In this document: piece after piece, positions 26,373-34,078 of the stretch
How the letters are laid out: each line of letters opens with the position of its first letter
Position numbering within the stretch: position 1 is the first letter of the stretch
Source of the DNA: Acidobacteriota bacterium
GTDB taxonomy: Bacteria > Acidobacteriota > Terriglobia > Acidiferrales > UBA7541
DNA: 64,000 nt
Assembly (NCBI GenBank): GCA_013289955.1
Contig: JABCYZ010000004.1
Span: forward strand, 62,001 to 126,000
Direction: 5' to 3'
The notes under the pieces: generated by a model
What the model saw: only the letters and a program-made list of their open reading frames with translations
Databases searched by the model: none
What the model was told of the DNA's origin: nothing
Made by a program: the position numbers and the translations under genes

Positions 26373-26525
26373 TTGGACGAAGGAATTTTCGAAGTCAGTT
26401 TCGTGGGAATTTTGCTGGTTAAGTCCGGGAACAGCCTGACGGTGTTGGATAGAAAAGATGGACGGGAATTGCGGGTTGCGCGGATCGAAGCGAATCAGGA
26501 AAGAGGGAAAATTCCGCCGGGCTGA
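26373..26525 (+). CDS. Possible small protein or gene remnant
   Basis: A short frame, open after a TAA and ending with TGA at 26523, reads as a plausible soluble peptide of about 50 residues (LDEGIFEVSFVG, then KSGNSLTVLDRKDGREL, then ARIEANQERGKIPPG). Candidate start TTG at 26373; no convincing ribosome site. The alternation of hydrophobic and charged residues looks protein-like, and the local base composition is more AT-rich than the neighbours. It could be the decayed end of a transferred gene or a genuine small protein. No family recognised. The rest of the 310-base gap at 26225-26534 holds nothing I can name, apart from a GGGCTGAAGCC sequence at its end. Confidence 0.3.
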   Translation: MDEGIFEVSFVGILLVKSGNSLTVLDRKDGRELRVARIEANQERGKIPPG

Positions 26526-26534
26526 AGCCGGCCC

Positions 26535-27260
26535 CTACGCTTTGCGGTGATTGGCTCTGGCCGGCCTGCTTGGCTTGCGGCGGACTTTGGCGGGGCGGAT
26601 CTTGCGCATGGCGGCGTTGCCGGCGCGGTGGCAGGCGCGCCACATGTACCAGCTGGCCACCGTGCGGTAGGGGCGCCAGCGTTCGCCGAAGGCAAAAAGC
26701 TCTTTAGGTTTGGGTTTATGCTTTTTGCCGTAGGTGATGGACCAGCCTTTTTGTACGCCGAGGTCGTGGATGGGAAGAACGTCGGGGCGGCCTAGACGGA
26801 AAATCAAGAACATTTCAACGGTCCAGGCTCCGATGCCGCGGACAGAAGTCAGGCGTTTGACGAGTTCTTCGTCGGAAAGTTTTTGCGCGTCTTCGAGGGT
26901 GGGAACGACGCCTTCGATTGTTTTTTTGGCGAGGTCTTTCATCGCGAAGACCTTTGCGCCGGAGAGGCCAGCTTTGCGGAGCGCTTGTTTGCGGAGCTTG
27001 AGCATTTCTTGCGGGCTCGGGGCGCGCCCGGTGGAGCTGAGGGCTTTGATGCGGCCGAAGATTGTGGCGGCGGCTTTGCCGGAGATGGATTGGTAGGCGA
27101 TAGCTTCAAGCAGCGCTTCATAGGGGCTTTGCAGGTGGTCCTTGTCCATTTGGAAGGCTTCGGTTTCAGTGATCAGCACCTGCAGTTTTTCGTCGCGTGC
27201 GGCGAGGTGCTTGATTGCTTCCGCAAGGTCGAAGGACGGGGTGGGAAGGGCGGTGGTCAC
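26535..27260 (-). CDS. DNA-3-methyladenine glycosylase, AlkA type
   Basis: 241-residue member of the HhH-GPD superfamily that excises alkylated bases. The second half carries the helix-hairpin-helix LTSVRGIGAWTVEMFLIF, followed by LGRPDVLPIHDLGVQKG with the catalytic aspartate, as in AlkA and yeast MAG. The N-terminal region (LLEAIAYQSISGKAAATIFGR) is also standard. The tail is very basic (RKIRPAKVRRKPSRP), probably for DNA contact. The GTG at 27260 has GGAG five bases upstream. A longer frame to 27524 would add 88 residues without family similarity. Upstream, 27261-27588 contains no gene I can support. Confidence 0.88.
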   Translation of the reverse strand: MTTALPTPSFDLAEAIKHLAARDEKLQVLITETEAFQMDKDHLQSPYEALLEAIAYQSISGKAAATIFGRIKALSSTGRAPSPQEMLKLRKQALRKAGLSGAKVFAMKDLAKKTIEGVVPTLEDAQKLSDEELVKRLTSVRGIGAWTVEMFLIFRLGRPDVLPIHDLGVQKGWSITYGKKHKPKPKELFAFGERWRPYRTVASWYMWRACHRAGNAAMRKIRPAKVRRKPSRPARANHRKA

Positions 27261-27588
27261 AATTGCTCCATTCTGGAAACGAAAGGATAGATTAGCAAGA
27301 CCGCGAGTGAGGACCAAACAGATGTGAGGTTCAACTACCCTAGAGGGCCCAGCCCGAGTTTCCGTTTTTTGGTGTGTGTGACAGACGGGATTCGATTCAC
27401 TTCCCCTAAAAATATTATACGGCCCAGATTGAAGCTGGCCATCCCGCTCTCTAGGAGAGTGAATTATGGCTGTGGAATGGTCCCGCGAAAGGCCGATACG
27501 ATTTGCTCGCTCGTGGGCTCGCACTTTCAGAGTTTGTTCGGGACCTGCAGGTAACGTTCCTGTCCTTGGTAACCTTGAGGATTTGACG

Positions 27589-28161
27589 CTACGCCTTCAC
27601 AGCAAGGGCTTTCTTCCGGGAGCGGCGGGCGCGGAGGATGATGGTTACCAGGATGATGGCGGCGCAGGACTCGACGAAAACCTTGCCGCCGTCAAGCCAG
27701 TCGATGGGGGCGCCTTTTAGGTCCGGGTCGGTGAAGAGGGAATGCCAGAAGAGGGCGACGGCGCCCAGATAGACGGTGAAGTGGAACGCTTTCCAGGTGC
27801 GGCGGCCTAGCTGAATACGGAAATAGGAGGTCATGACCATTATCGCGACGATGTAGAGCGCGATGGCGCCGATGCTATTTTCGAGCGGTTGTTGCGGGGA
27901 GTGGACGGGATAGACGATGTCAAGGGCGCGAAACTTGGGTGATTTGTTGAGGAGCAACGGGAGAGGGTGGAGAAGCGTGACGGCCAGGGCGATGTAACCG
28001 GTCCAGTTGTGGAGACGGAAATAGTTGAATCGGCGATGCGGCCAATTGCGCACGGGGCTGTAGCGGAAGGCCATCATCACGCCAAGGAGCATGTTGATGG
28101 TGATAACGCCGACGGCCGCGAGGCCGATGTAGGCGGAGAGATCGAGAAGAGTTAGGTTCAT
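27589..28161 (-). CDS. Ferric reductase-like heme membrane protein
   Basis: 190 residues with five to six transmembrane helices. Histidines that could bind heme occur in pairs on two helices: LHNWTGYIALAVTLLHPLPLL and KAFHFTVYLGAVALFWHSLF. This is the arrangement of the ferric-reductase-like/cytochrome b561-like domain (as in MsrQ/YedZ). A flavin domain is absent, so an electron donor must be separate. The tail is basic (RARRSRKKA). ATG start. It stands alone: AlkA-type glycosylase downstream, 490 bases of unassigned DNA upstream. The family call is moderate; the electron acceptor is unknown. Confidence 0.7.
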   Translation of the reverse strand: MNLTLLDLSAYIGLAAVGVITINMLLGVMMAFRYSPVRNWPHRRFNYFRLHNWTGYIALAVTLLHPLPLLLNKSPKFRALDIVYPVHSPQQPLENSIGAIALYIVAIMVMTSYFRIQLGRRTWKAFHFTVYLGAVALFWHSLFTDPDLKGAPIDWLDGGKVFVESCAAIILVTIILRARRSRKKALAVKA

Positions 28162-28649
28162 CAGCGGGCTGAAGAGAACATACGCGATGATACGCCTCCT
28201 AAAAGACTAAGGTTTCAAGGAAACGGCAGAATCGGAGCAAGCTTAAAGATGACCGTGGAGATTATCCCTGGATTCCGGATGCTTACGCTCGATAGAAGGG
28301 AGAACAGCTTTCGCCGCTGGGGGACCGATACGAGCTGGTGAAGTTCCGGGCTCCCATAAGCCACAGAGACATCATCGGATTTACCTGGAATTCTTGAGGT
28401 CGATGCCTCTCTTCTGTTCTTCGGCCATAAAAGTTTGCAAGTGGCGCATGTTTGGCTGCGGAAAAGAAAGCAAGCAGCAATCTCCTGTCTGCCGAACCTC
28501 CCTACGGCGGAGGTAATTCCGGATAAATGGAATCTTCCATCCGCAGAAGATTAGCCCGCGAGCTCGCTGCCATGAATTCGGTGCGTCAGCGTGCTAGGAT
28601 GAGGGGTTTGAGTTGAGAGAAATGGCGCGGCGGGAGAAGGGGAATCGAC
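28162..28649. other. Intergenic region, mostly without recognisable features
   Basis: 488 bases between the divergent ferric-reductase-like gene and ychF. No RNA gene or credible coding frame was found. The only element I can point to is the extended -10 TGCTAGGAT at 28592-28600, about 50 bases before ychF. Confidence 0.4.
28592..28600 (+). promoter_or_regulatory. Extended -10 element before ychF
   Basis: TGCTAGGAT, with TGn before a TAGGAT hexamer, lies 49 bases upstream of the ychF start. The surrounding string GTGCTAGGATGA is identical to the one before the transglutaminase gene (minus strand near 17388-17399). Confidence 0.35.
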
Positions 28650-29720
28650 TTGCAGACAGGGATTATTGGACTACCACAGGTTGGGAAGACGACGTTGTTT
28701 CGGATTTTGACAAAGGCGAATGTCGAGGGGAAGGGCGGCGGGTCGGCGACGCATGTTGGCGTGGCGAAGGTGCCGGAGCCGCGCCTGCTGGAGTTGGCGA
28801 AGCTGTATAACCCGAAGAAGATCACATATGCGACGGTGCAGTATGTCGATTTGGGTGGGATGCAGAAGGAGAAAAACCGCGACGCGCTGGCTCCTTTGCG
28901 CGAGGTGGACACGATTGCGCACGTCATTCGCGTTTTTGATGATCCGTCGGTGCCGCATTCGGAGGGGAGCATTGATCCCCTGCGCGATGCCACCAACCTC
29001 GAACTGGAGTTGATTCTTTCCGACCACGATCAGATTTTGCGGAGGTTGGAGCGCCTGGAGAAAGATCTGAAGAAGAAGAGCGATCCTCTTTTGTTGGCCG
29101 AGAAGGCGGTTTTGGATAAGTGCAAGGCGCATTTGGAGTCGGAGAAGCCCCTGCGGGAGTTGGAGTTGACGGCCGAGGAGCGCAAGCCGATTGGGGGATT
29201 TTTGTTTTTGTCGGCGCGGCCGGTCTTGTACGTACTGAACTTGGGCGATAACGAAGCGGACAAGCTGGATACGGCGGTGGAGCGGCACAAGTTGAGCGCT
29301 TTAGAAGGCAGGCCGAATTCGGCGGTGATCGCGATTTGCGGGCGGCTCGAAGCGGAGCTCGCGGAGATGGATGAGAAAGAGGCGGCGGAACTTCTGGCTT
29401 CGTATGGATTGAAGGAGCCGGGGTTGAATCGGTTGATTCGCGCGACGTATGACTTGATGGGATTGATCCAGTTCTTTACGGCCGGGGAGCCAGAAGTGCG
29501 GGCTTGGACGATTCGCAAGGGGTCGACGGCGCAAAAGGCTGCGGGCGCGATTCACAGCGATATCGAGCGGGGATTTATTCGGGCGGAAGTCGTGAAGTGG
29601 AGCGACTTGCTGGCGGCGGGCAGTATAGCGGCGGCGCGTGAAAAGGCGCAGGTGAGGCTCGAGGGGAAGGAATATATTGTGCAAGAAGGGGATGTGATTT
29701 TGTTTCGGCATTCGGGATGA
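28650..29720 (+). CDS. ychF: Redox-linked GTPase/ATPase YchF
   Basis: 356-residue member of the Obg-related YchF/OLA1 family, a ribosome-associated nucleotide hydrolase that can prefer ATP. The P-loop is GLPQVGKTT (canonically GLPNVGKS), G3 is DLGGM, and the altered specificity motif is NLGD in place of NKxD. A coiled-coil stretch (about 125-170) and a C-terminal TGS domain (from about FFTAGEPEVRAW to EGDVILFRH) follow, as expected. The start is TTG at 28650, supported by an AAGGGG ribosome site and by the family start LQTGIIG. Monocistronic. Confidence 0.93.
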   Translation: MQTGIIGLPQVGKTTLFRILTKANVEGKGGGSATHVGVAKVPEPRLLELAKLYNPKKITYATVQYVDLGGMQKEKNRDALAPLREVDTIAHVIRVFDDPSVPHSEGSIDPLRDATNLELELILSDHDQILRRLERLEKDLKKKSDPLLLAEKAVLDKCKAHLESEKPLRELELTAEERKPIGGFLFLSARPVLYVLNLGDNEADKLDTAVERHKLSALEGRPNSAVIAICGRLEAELAEMDEKEAAELLASYGLKEPGLNRLIRATYDLMGLIQFFTAGEPEVRAWTIRKGSTAQKAAGAIHSDIERGFIRAEVVKWSDLLAAGSIAAAREKAQVRLEGKEYIVQEGDVILFRHSG

Positions 29721-29842
29721 GAAGCGGACACAAAGAAGGAACGAAGTAGGGAACAAGGATCCGGAAAAAGAATTTACACAGGGATCGCCCAGAGCACAGA
29801 GGACAGGGAGAAATGGGGCTTCGCTCGGGTTGATCATGGGGT

Positions 29843-29863
29843 GCGGCAGCTCTCTGCTGCCGC
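29843..29863. repeat. GCGGCAGC/GCTGCCGC intergenic hairpin
   Basis: Perfect 8-bp arms with a 5-base loop, between ychF and the ZIP transporter. It is the longer relative of the hairpin at 2376. A downstream ATG at 29875 was preferred as the ZIP start, because an earlier start would translate this repeat. Confidence 0.5.
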
Positions 29864-29874
29864 TCTTGCGATTT

Positions 29875-30618
29875 ATGGCACATGACTTGGCATTTCGGAC
29901 GGGACTGGCGGCGGGGCTGGGGCTGGTCGCGGCGGCGGGGAATTTGATTGGCGGGTATTTTGTTGTGCAGAGGGACTGGCCGCGGAAGTATTTGCAATAT
30001 TTCTTGGCGCTGGGGGCTGGCTACATGCTGGCCGTGGCGTTTGTCGATGTGATTCCCGAATCCATTCATTTGGCAGGCGAGCAGGCACTGGTGTTTGTGC
30101 TGATCGGGTATTTCCTCGTGCATCTTTTTGAGCACACGCTGGCGCCTCACTTTCATTTCGGGGAAGAGACCCATCACGAGGAGATGAGCCATCATCACGC
30201 TCGAACGACCATTTTGCTGGGATTGACGATTCACACTTTTTTCGATGGCGTGGCGATTGCGGCGGGATTTCTCGTTTCGGTGTGGCTCGGGGCGATGATT
30301 TTTGTGGCCGTGTTTCTGCATAAACTTCCGGAGGGGTTCACGGTGGCGTCGGTGGTGCTTGCGAGCGGCCAGGGACGGCGCAACGCAATTCTTGCAGCCG
30401 GGTTGTTAGGGGCAGCGACGCTGCTGGGTGTTTTGCTGACGAGCGTGCTGCAGAGCCAACTCAAATACGCGCTGCCGCTTTCTGGCGGGGTAACGGTTTA
30501 TGTCGCGGCGACGGATTTATTGCCGGAAGTGAACCGGGAACCGAATTGGAGAATGGCGGCGCTGGTGTTTGTGGGCGTCGTCACGGTATTGATAATGCAG
30601 CACTTATTCCACGTGTGA
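29875..30618 (+). CDS. ZIP-family metal transporter
   Basis: 247-residue inner-membrane metal importer of the ZIP family, most likely for Zn or another divalent metal. Seven to eight helices are visible. Helix IV has HTFFDGVAIAAG and helix V has HKLPEG, the intramembrane metal site. Between helices III and IV is a histidine-rich loop (HFHFGEETHHEEMSHHHAR), typical of ZIP metal sensing. The start MAHDLAFRTG at 29875 was chosen. In-frame TTG 29830 and ATG 29836 would extend into a GC-rich hairpin and lack a ribosome site. No neighbour indicates which metal is used. Confidence 0.88.
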   Translation: MAHDLAFRTGLAAGLGLVAAAGNLIGGYFVVQRDWPRKYLQYFLALGAGYMLAVAFVDVIPESIHLAGEQALVFVLIGYFLVHLFEHTLAPHFHFGEETHHEEMSHHHARTTILLGLTIHTFFDGVAIAAGFLVSVWLGAMIFVAVFLHKLPEGFTVASVVLASGQGRRNAILAAGLLGAATLLGVLLTSVLQSQLKYALPLSGGVTVYVAATDLLPEVNREPNWRMAALVFVGVVTVLIMQHLFHV

Positions 30619-30690
30619 TTTCGCCTGACTTTCGCCTTTCTCTCAGTGTCCCATTTGCAACTTTAAGAGCCCGCTAGGGTTCGATAGAAT

Positions 30691-31296
30691 GTGGCGGCTA
30701 TGGCCAGGTCGGACGTCCAACTGATGCTGGACGTGAAGGCGGGCGACGAGCAGTCGTTCGAACTTCTCCTCCAGCGCTACAGGACACCCCTTGTCAACTT
30801 TCTCTACCGCATGGTGCGTGCGCGGGAAGAGGCCGAAGACTTGGCGCAAGAAGTGTTTTTGAGAGTGTATCGCGCGCGAAAAGACTATGTGCCGAGCGCC
30901 AAATTCACGACGTGGCTTTTCCGGATCGCAACAAATTTGGCGCTGAACTCGGTGCGGGACAACCGCCACCAGCGAATGGAAATCTCACTGGATGCGCCGG
31001 TGACCGTCGATGCGGAAGATGGCGATGAGAAGGTGATGGACATCGCCGAGAAGCATCCGAACATCGAGCAGTACATGGTGGAGGAAGCCCGGAGGAAGAT
31101 GATCCGGCATGCGATTGACAAGCTTCCGGAAAAGCAGCGCGCGGCGGTGCTCCTGCATAAGTACCAGGAGCTGGATTACGGAGACATTGCAAGGATTTTG
31201 GAATGTTCGGAGAGCGCGCTGAAATCGCTGCTCTTTCGGGCATACGAAACGCTTCGAGTGGAACTAGCCCCCCTCGTGGCGAGAGCCGGGAAGTAG
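30691..31296 (+). CDS. ECF RNA polymerase sigma factor, RpoE type
   Basis: 201-residue group 4 sigma factor. Region 2 is seen as YRMVRAREEAEDLAQEVFLRVYRAR followed by KFTTWLFRIATNLALN, shown here as two separate blocks. Region 4 contains LPEKQRAAVLLHKYQELDY and the recognition helix IARILECSESALKSLLFRA. The linker is acidic. The start is GTG at 30691 or ATG at 30700; a TAGAAT hexamer ends at 30690, so the leader is very short. The next gene, 64 bases on, encodes its likely anti-sigma factor with a zinc-binding motif. The third gene encodes a DUF3106 protein, so the three form a signalling unit. The signal is unknown. Confidence 0.93.
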   Translation: MAAMARSDVQLMLDVKAGDEQSFELLLQRYRTPLVNFLYRMVRAREEAEDLAQEVFLRVYRARKDYVPSAKFTTWLFRIATNLALNSVRDNRHQRMEISLDAPVTVDAEDGDEKVMDIAEKHPNIEQYMVEEARRKMIRHAIDKLPEKQRAAVLLHKYQELDYGDIARILECSESALKSLLFRAYETLRVELAPLVARAGK

Positions 31297-31360
31297 AGGA
31301 ACTACATCCCGCCCTGCAAGGAAAGTAGAAGTAGACCCAGGGTAGAGAAGGAAGGTTGTT

Positions 31361-31879
31361 ATGAGTTGTAAGCGAATGGAAAACAAAATTGTGGCCTACG
31401 TGGACGGGCGCTTGAAAGACAGCGAGCGGCTGGAGATGGAGAAGCATCTCTCCGCATGCCGAGCGTGCCAGCTGCGCGTGAATGAGTTTCGCGCGGTGGC
31501 AGGATTCTTGGATGAATTGCCGCAGATCGAGCCGTCGGCGGCGTTTGATGTGAGAGTGCGCGCGCGCGTGGCGGCGGAGCCGGTGAAGCAGGGCTGGTGG
31601 GCATGGTTTACGCCATCGCCGCGTGTGGCGTTTGCGGCGTCGTTGCTGTTGCTCGCGACCGTGTGGATTGGCTCGCGGCCAACCGATCGTACACTTACGG
31701 CGGCGGACGAAGCGCAGATCAATCAGGATTTACCAGTGCTGGAGAATTTTGATGTGCTTTCGGATTTCGGAGCACTGACGGATTTGCCTCAGCCTGTGCA
31801 GCCCGAGGACACGGGCGACAGCAATCCGGATCAAAACCAGAATCAGCAGCAGAACGACGGCCAGAATCAGACGATGTAA
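31361..31879 (+). CDS. Membrane anti-sigma factor with zinc-finger domain
   Basis: 172 residues. The N-terminal zinc-binding anti-sigma domain has C3 and the HxxxCxxC motif (H29, C33, C36 in EKHLSACRAC). One transmembrane helix follows (about 89-106, VAFAASLLLLATVWIG). The periplasmic tail is acidic and ends in an Asn/Gln-rich stretch. The layout fits a membrane-held anti-sigma factor that binds the sigma factor encoded just upstream. GAAGG lies before the ATG. Its TAA is 3 bases from the next gene's ATG, implying translational coupling. Confidence 0.88.
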   Translation: MSCKRMENKIVAYVDGRLKDSERLEMEKHLSACRACQLRVNEFRAVAGFLDELPQIEPSAAFDVRVRARVAAEPVKQGWWAWFTPSPRVAFAASLLLLATVWIGSRPTDRTLTAADEAQINQDLPVLENFDVLSDFGALTDLPQPVQPEDTGDSNPDQNQNQQQNDGQNQTM

Positions 31880-31882
31880 TTG

Positions 31883-32584
31883 ATGAGACTTCGACTCCAA
31901 CTCGCAGGATATTTGCTGGCGATGGGCCTCAGCGCAGTACTGGTAGCGCCTTCGATGGCGCAGCGCGGGCGCGCGAATTTTGCGCCCCAGCAGCATACGT
32001 CTCCAAAAGCTCAGGCGAGGCAACAGCAAAAGCAGCAGCGCCAACAAGCGAAGAATGCGGCGAAACCAGCGCAGCCGGCGAATCGGCCGAACGGTGGAGC
32101 GGGAAATCCTCAGGGAGGCGGCGCGAACCAGCCGCACTCCGTGCCGCGTCCTAGCCCCAATCCGAACAACGATCCGAACCGGCCGCCGTCCTCGTACAAC
32201 CCGCAGCAGCCGCAGAGGAAATTTAGCGACCTGCCGCCGCAGGACCGCCAAAGGATTCTCGAGAACAACAACAAGTACAGAAATCTTCCTCCGGCGCAGA
32301 GAGAGGAACTGAACCGGCGAGCCGAGCAGTGGGGCAGGCTGACTCCTCAGCAGCAGAGTCACATCCGAAATGACGTTCTGCCAAAGTGGAGGCAGATGCC
32401 CGCGGAGCGGCGGCAGGCGATTCGGCAAAGACTACGCGTGCTTCAGAATATGCCGGAGTCGGCGCGGAACCAGCGGTTGAATGATCCAAAATTTACCGAA
32501 GGCATGAGCGACGAGGATAGGGCGACGTTGCGGGATTTGAGCCATTTGCATGTTGGCGGGGCGCCCGATTCTCCGGGCGAGTAG
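31883..32584 (+). CDS. DUF3106 domain secreted protein
   Basis: 233 residues. A signal peptide (AGYLLAMGLSAVLVAPSMAQ) is followed by a Gln/Pro/Asn-rich low-complexity region (about 28-110). Then comes a DUF3106 region with repeated modules such as LPPQDRQRILENN, LPPAQREELNRRAEQW, LTPQQQSHIRNDV and MPAERRQAIRQRL. Such modules recall periplasmic stress sensors with LTPxQ-type motifs. It is the third gene of the sigma/anti-sigma operon, 3 bases after the anti-sigma stop, so a role in sensing envelope stress for that system is a reasonable inference. ATG 31883 was chosen over TTG 31880. Confidence 0.82.
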   Translation: MRLRLQLAGYLLAMGLSAVLVAPSMAQRGRANFAPQQHTSPKAQARQQQKQQRQQAKNAAKPAQPANRPNGGAGNPQGGGANQPHSVPRPSPNPNNDPNRPPSSYNPQQPQRKFSDLPPQDRQRILENNNKYRNLPPAQREELNRRAEQWGRLTPQQQSHIRNDVLPKWRQMPAERRQAIRQRLRVLQNMPESARNQRLNDPKFTEGMSDEDRATLRDLSHLHVGGAPDSPGE

Positions 32585-32688
32585 CGAAGCGGAAAGTTCC
32601 TGGCAGACCAGTCAACGGCCCAAGCAGAAGCGGGAAAGAAGCGGTTCCGCTCGAGACTAAGGGCGACAAAGAAACAATCCACAAGCTA

Positions 32689-32706
32689 GGCGGGGCAAGC
32701 CCCGCC
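32689..32706. repeat. GGCGGGGC/GCCCCGCC hairpin
   Basis: Perfect 8-bp arms around AA, about 105 bases after the DUF3106 gene. It may act as a transcription stop for the sigma operon or be a dispersed intergenic element; no T run follows. The rest of the 264-base gap holds nothing else recognisable. Confidence 0.45.
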
Positions 32707-32848
32707 ACGACAGGGCTGATTTGGGCCAATCTGGCCTTCGGCGGCGCAGTGCCATTTTCGCGCCCTCGTTGACAATGGCGCTCTTCTCGCGGCATCGTGA
32801 CTAGGTCACGTCGCGCGCATCCAACGAGGGGAGGGTGCCATTCCGGTT

Positions 32849-34078
32849 TTGTCGCCGCGCTTTCGCGCACTGCAGCACCGCAACTTCCAACTATTTATTG
32901 CCGGACAGCTTACCTCGCTCATCGGCACGTGGATGCAGACCACGGCGCAGTTGTGGCTCGTCTATAAGCTGACAAATTCCGCGGCGCTGCTCGGCGTTTT
33001 CGGATTCGCGAATCAAGTTCCCATCCTATTTTTAGCAGCGCTCGGCGGATATATCGGCGATCGCTACAACCGCCATCATGGCGTAATCTGGACGCAGACG
33101 GTTTCGATGGTGCTGGCGTTCGGTCTCGCGGCGCTGACGTTTAGGAACATTATTCAGGTATGGGAGCTGATCTTCATCGCGTTTCTCGTGGGAGTGGTGA
33201 ATGCATTTGACGTGCCGATTCGCCAGGCATTTCTCGTTGAGATGGTGGTCAAAGACGATTTGCCGAATGCGATTGCGCTGAATTCTTCAATTTTCAATGG
33301 AGCGCGTGTGGTGGGCCCGGCCATCGCGGGGTTTGCGCTGGCCTGGAAAGGGCCGGCGTGGTGTTTTTTTCTGAACGGCATCAGCTTTCTGGCGGTGATC
33401 GGCGCGCTGCTGGCGATGCGGCTTACCAAGAGAGAATCGAAGAAGGAAGCGGGTTCGCCCTTCCAGAGTTTGATGCAGGGATTCCGCTTCGCCATGAGCG
33501 ATTTGCCGATCCGCTCGACGCTGCTGCTTTTGAGCATGCTGAGTCTCCTTGGTCTGCAGTACTCGGTGTTTCTGCCGATTTTTGCCAGCGATGTTTTGCA
33601 TCGGGGCGCCAAAGGATTTGGCTTGTTAATGAGCGCGGCGGGCGTGGGGGCGGTGGTCGGCGCACTGCATTTCGCGGCGAGGACCAGTTACAAAGGGCTG
33701 GCACGGTGGATTGCGGCGACTTCGACACTTTGCGCGGTGGGCTTGGTCATCTTTTCGCAATCGAAATTTTTCTGGCTTTCCATGGCGGTACTGTTGGTCG
33801 TGGGGTTCTGCGCTACCGTGCAGATGGCGGCGACCAATACGACTCTGCAGAATCGCGTACCGGATCAGCTGCGCGGGCGGATCATGGCGGTTTACGCAAC
33901 GATGTTCATGGGTGTGCAGCCGATCGGGTCGCTCATCGCTGGCGGAGTGGCAAAACACATCGGAGCGCCGTATACGCTGGCGGTGTTCGGTACGCTCTGT
34001 TTCCTGGGGAGCATGGTTTTTATTTTTCGCGTGGTAATGCCATTGCAACGCCGGCCCGAGGCCCCCGCAACCGCTTAA
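32849..34078 (+). CDS. MFS transporter, enterobactin-exporter-like
   Basis: 409 residues with twelve predicted helices, beginning LSPRFRALQHRNFQLFIAGQ. It contains LTSLIGTWMQTTAQLWLVY and the loop GGYIGDRYNRHHG, the MFS motif A equivalent, then DVPIRQAFLVEMV and LNSSIFNGARVVGPAIAG. This pattern is that of the EntS/DUF894 (MFS_3) subfamily, usually drug or siderophore exporters. The start is TTG 32849; a GGGGAGGG sequence sits 13 bases before it, or 4 bases before an in-frame ATT at 32840, so the exact start is open. Its stop overlaps the convergent pqqE stop by 4 bases. Substrate unknown. Confidence 0.88.
   Translation: MSPRFRALQHRNFQLFIAGQLTSLIGTWMQTTAQLWLVYKLTNSAALLGVFGFANQVPILFLAALGGYIGDRYNRHHGVIWTQTVSMVLAFGLAALTFRNIIQVWELIFIAFLVGVVNAFDVPIRQAFLVEMVVKDDLPNAIALNSSIFNGARVVGPAIAGFALAWKGPAWCFFLNGISFLAVIGALLAMRLTKRESKKEAGSPFQSLMQGFRFAMSDLPIRSTLLLLSMLSLLGLQYSVFLPIFASDVLHRGAKGFGLLMSAAGVGAVVGALHFAARTSYKGLARWIAATSTLCAVGLVIFSQSKFFWLSMAVLLVVGFCATVQMAATNTTLQNRVPDQLRGRIMAVYATMFMGVQPIGSLIAGGVAKHIGAPYTLAVFGTLCFLGSMVFIFRVVMPLQRRPEAPATA

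Noticed and set aside
27466..27720. Frame starting MAVEWSRERPIR with a good AGGAG site
   Set aside because: Its last half is antisense to the ferric-reductase-like gene and the composition is not protein-like beyond the first 40 residues; the ribosome site may be chance.
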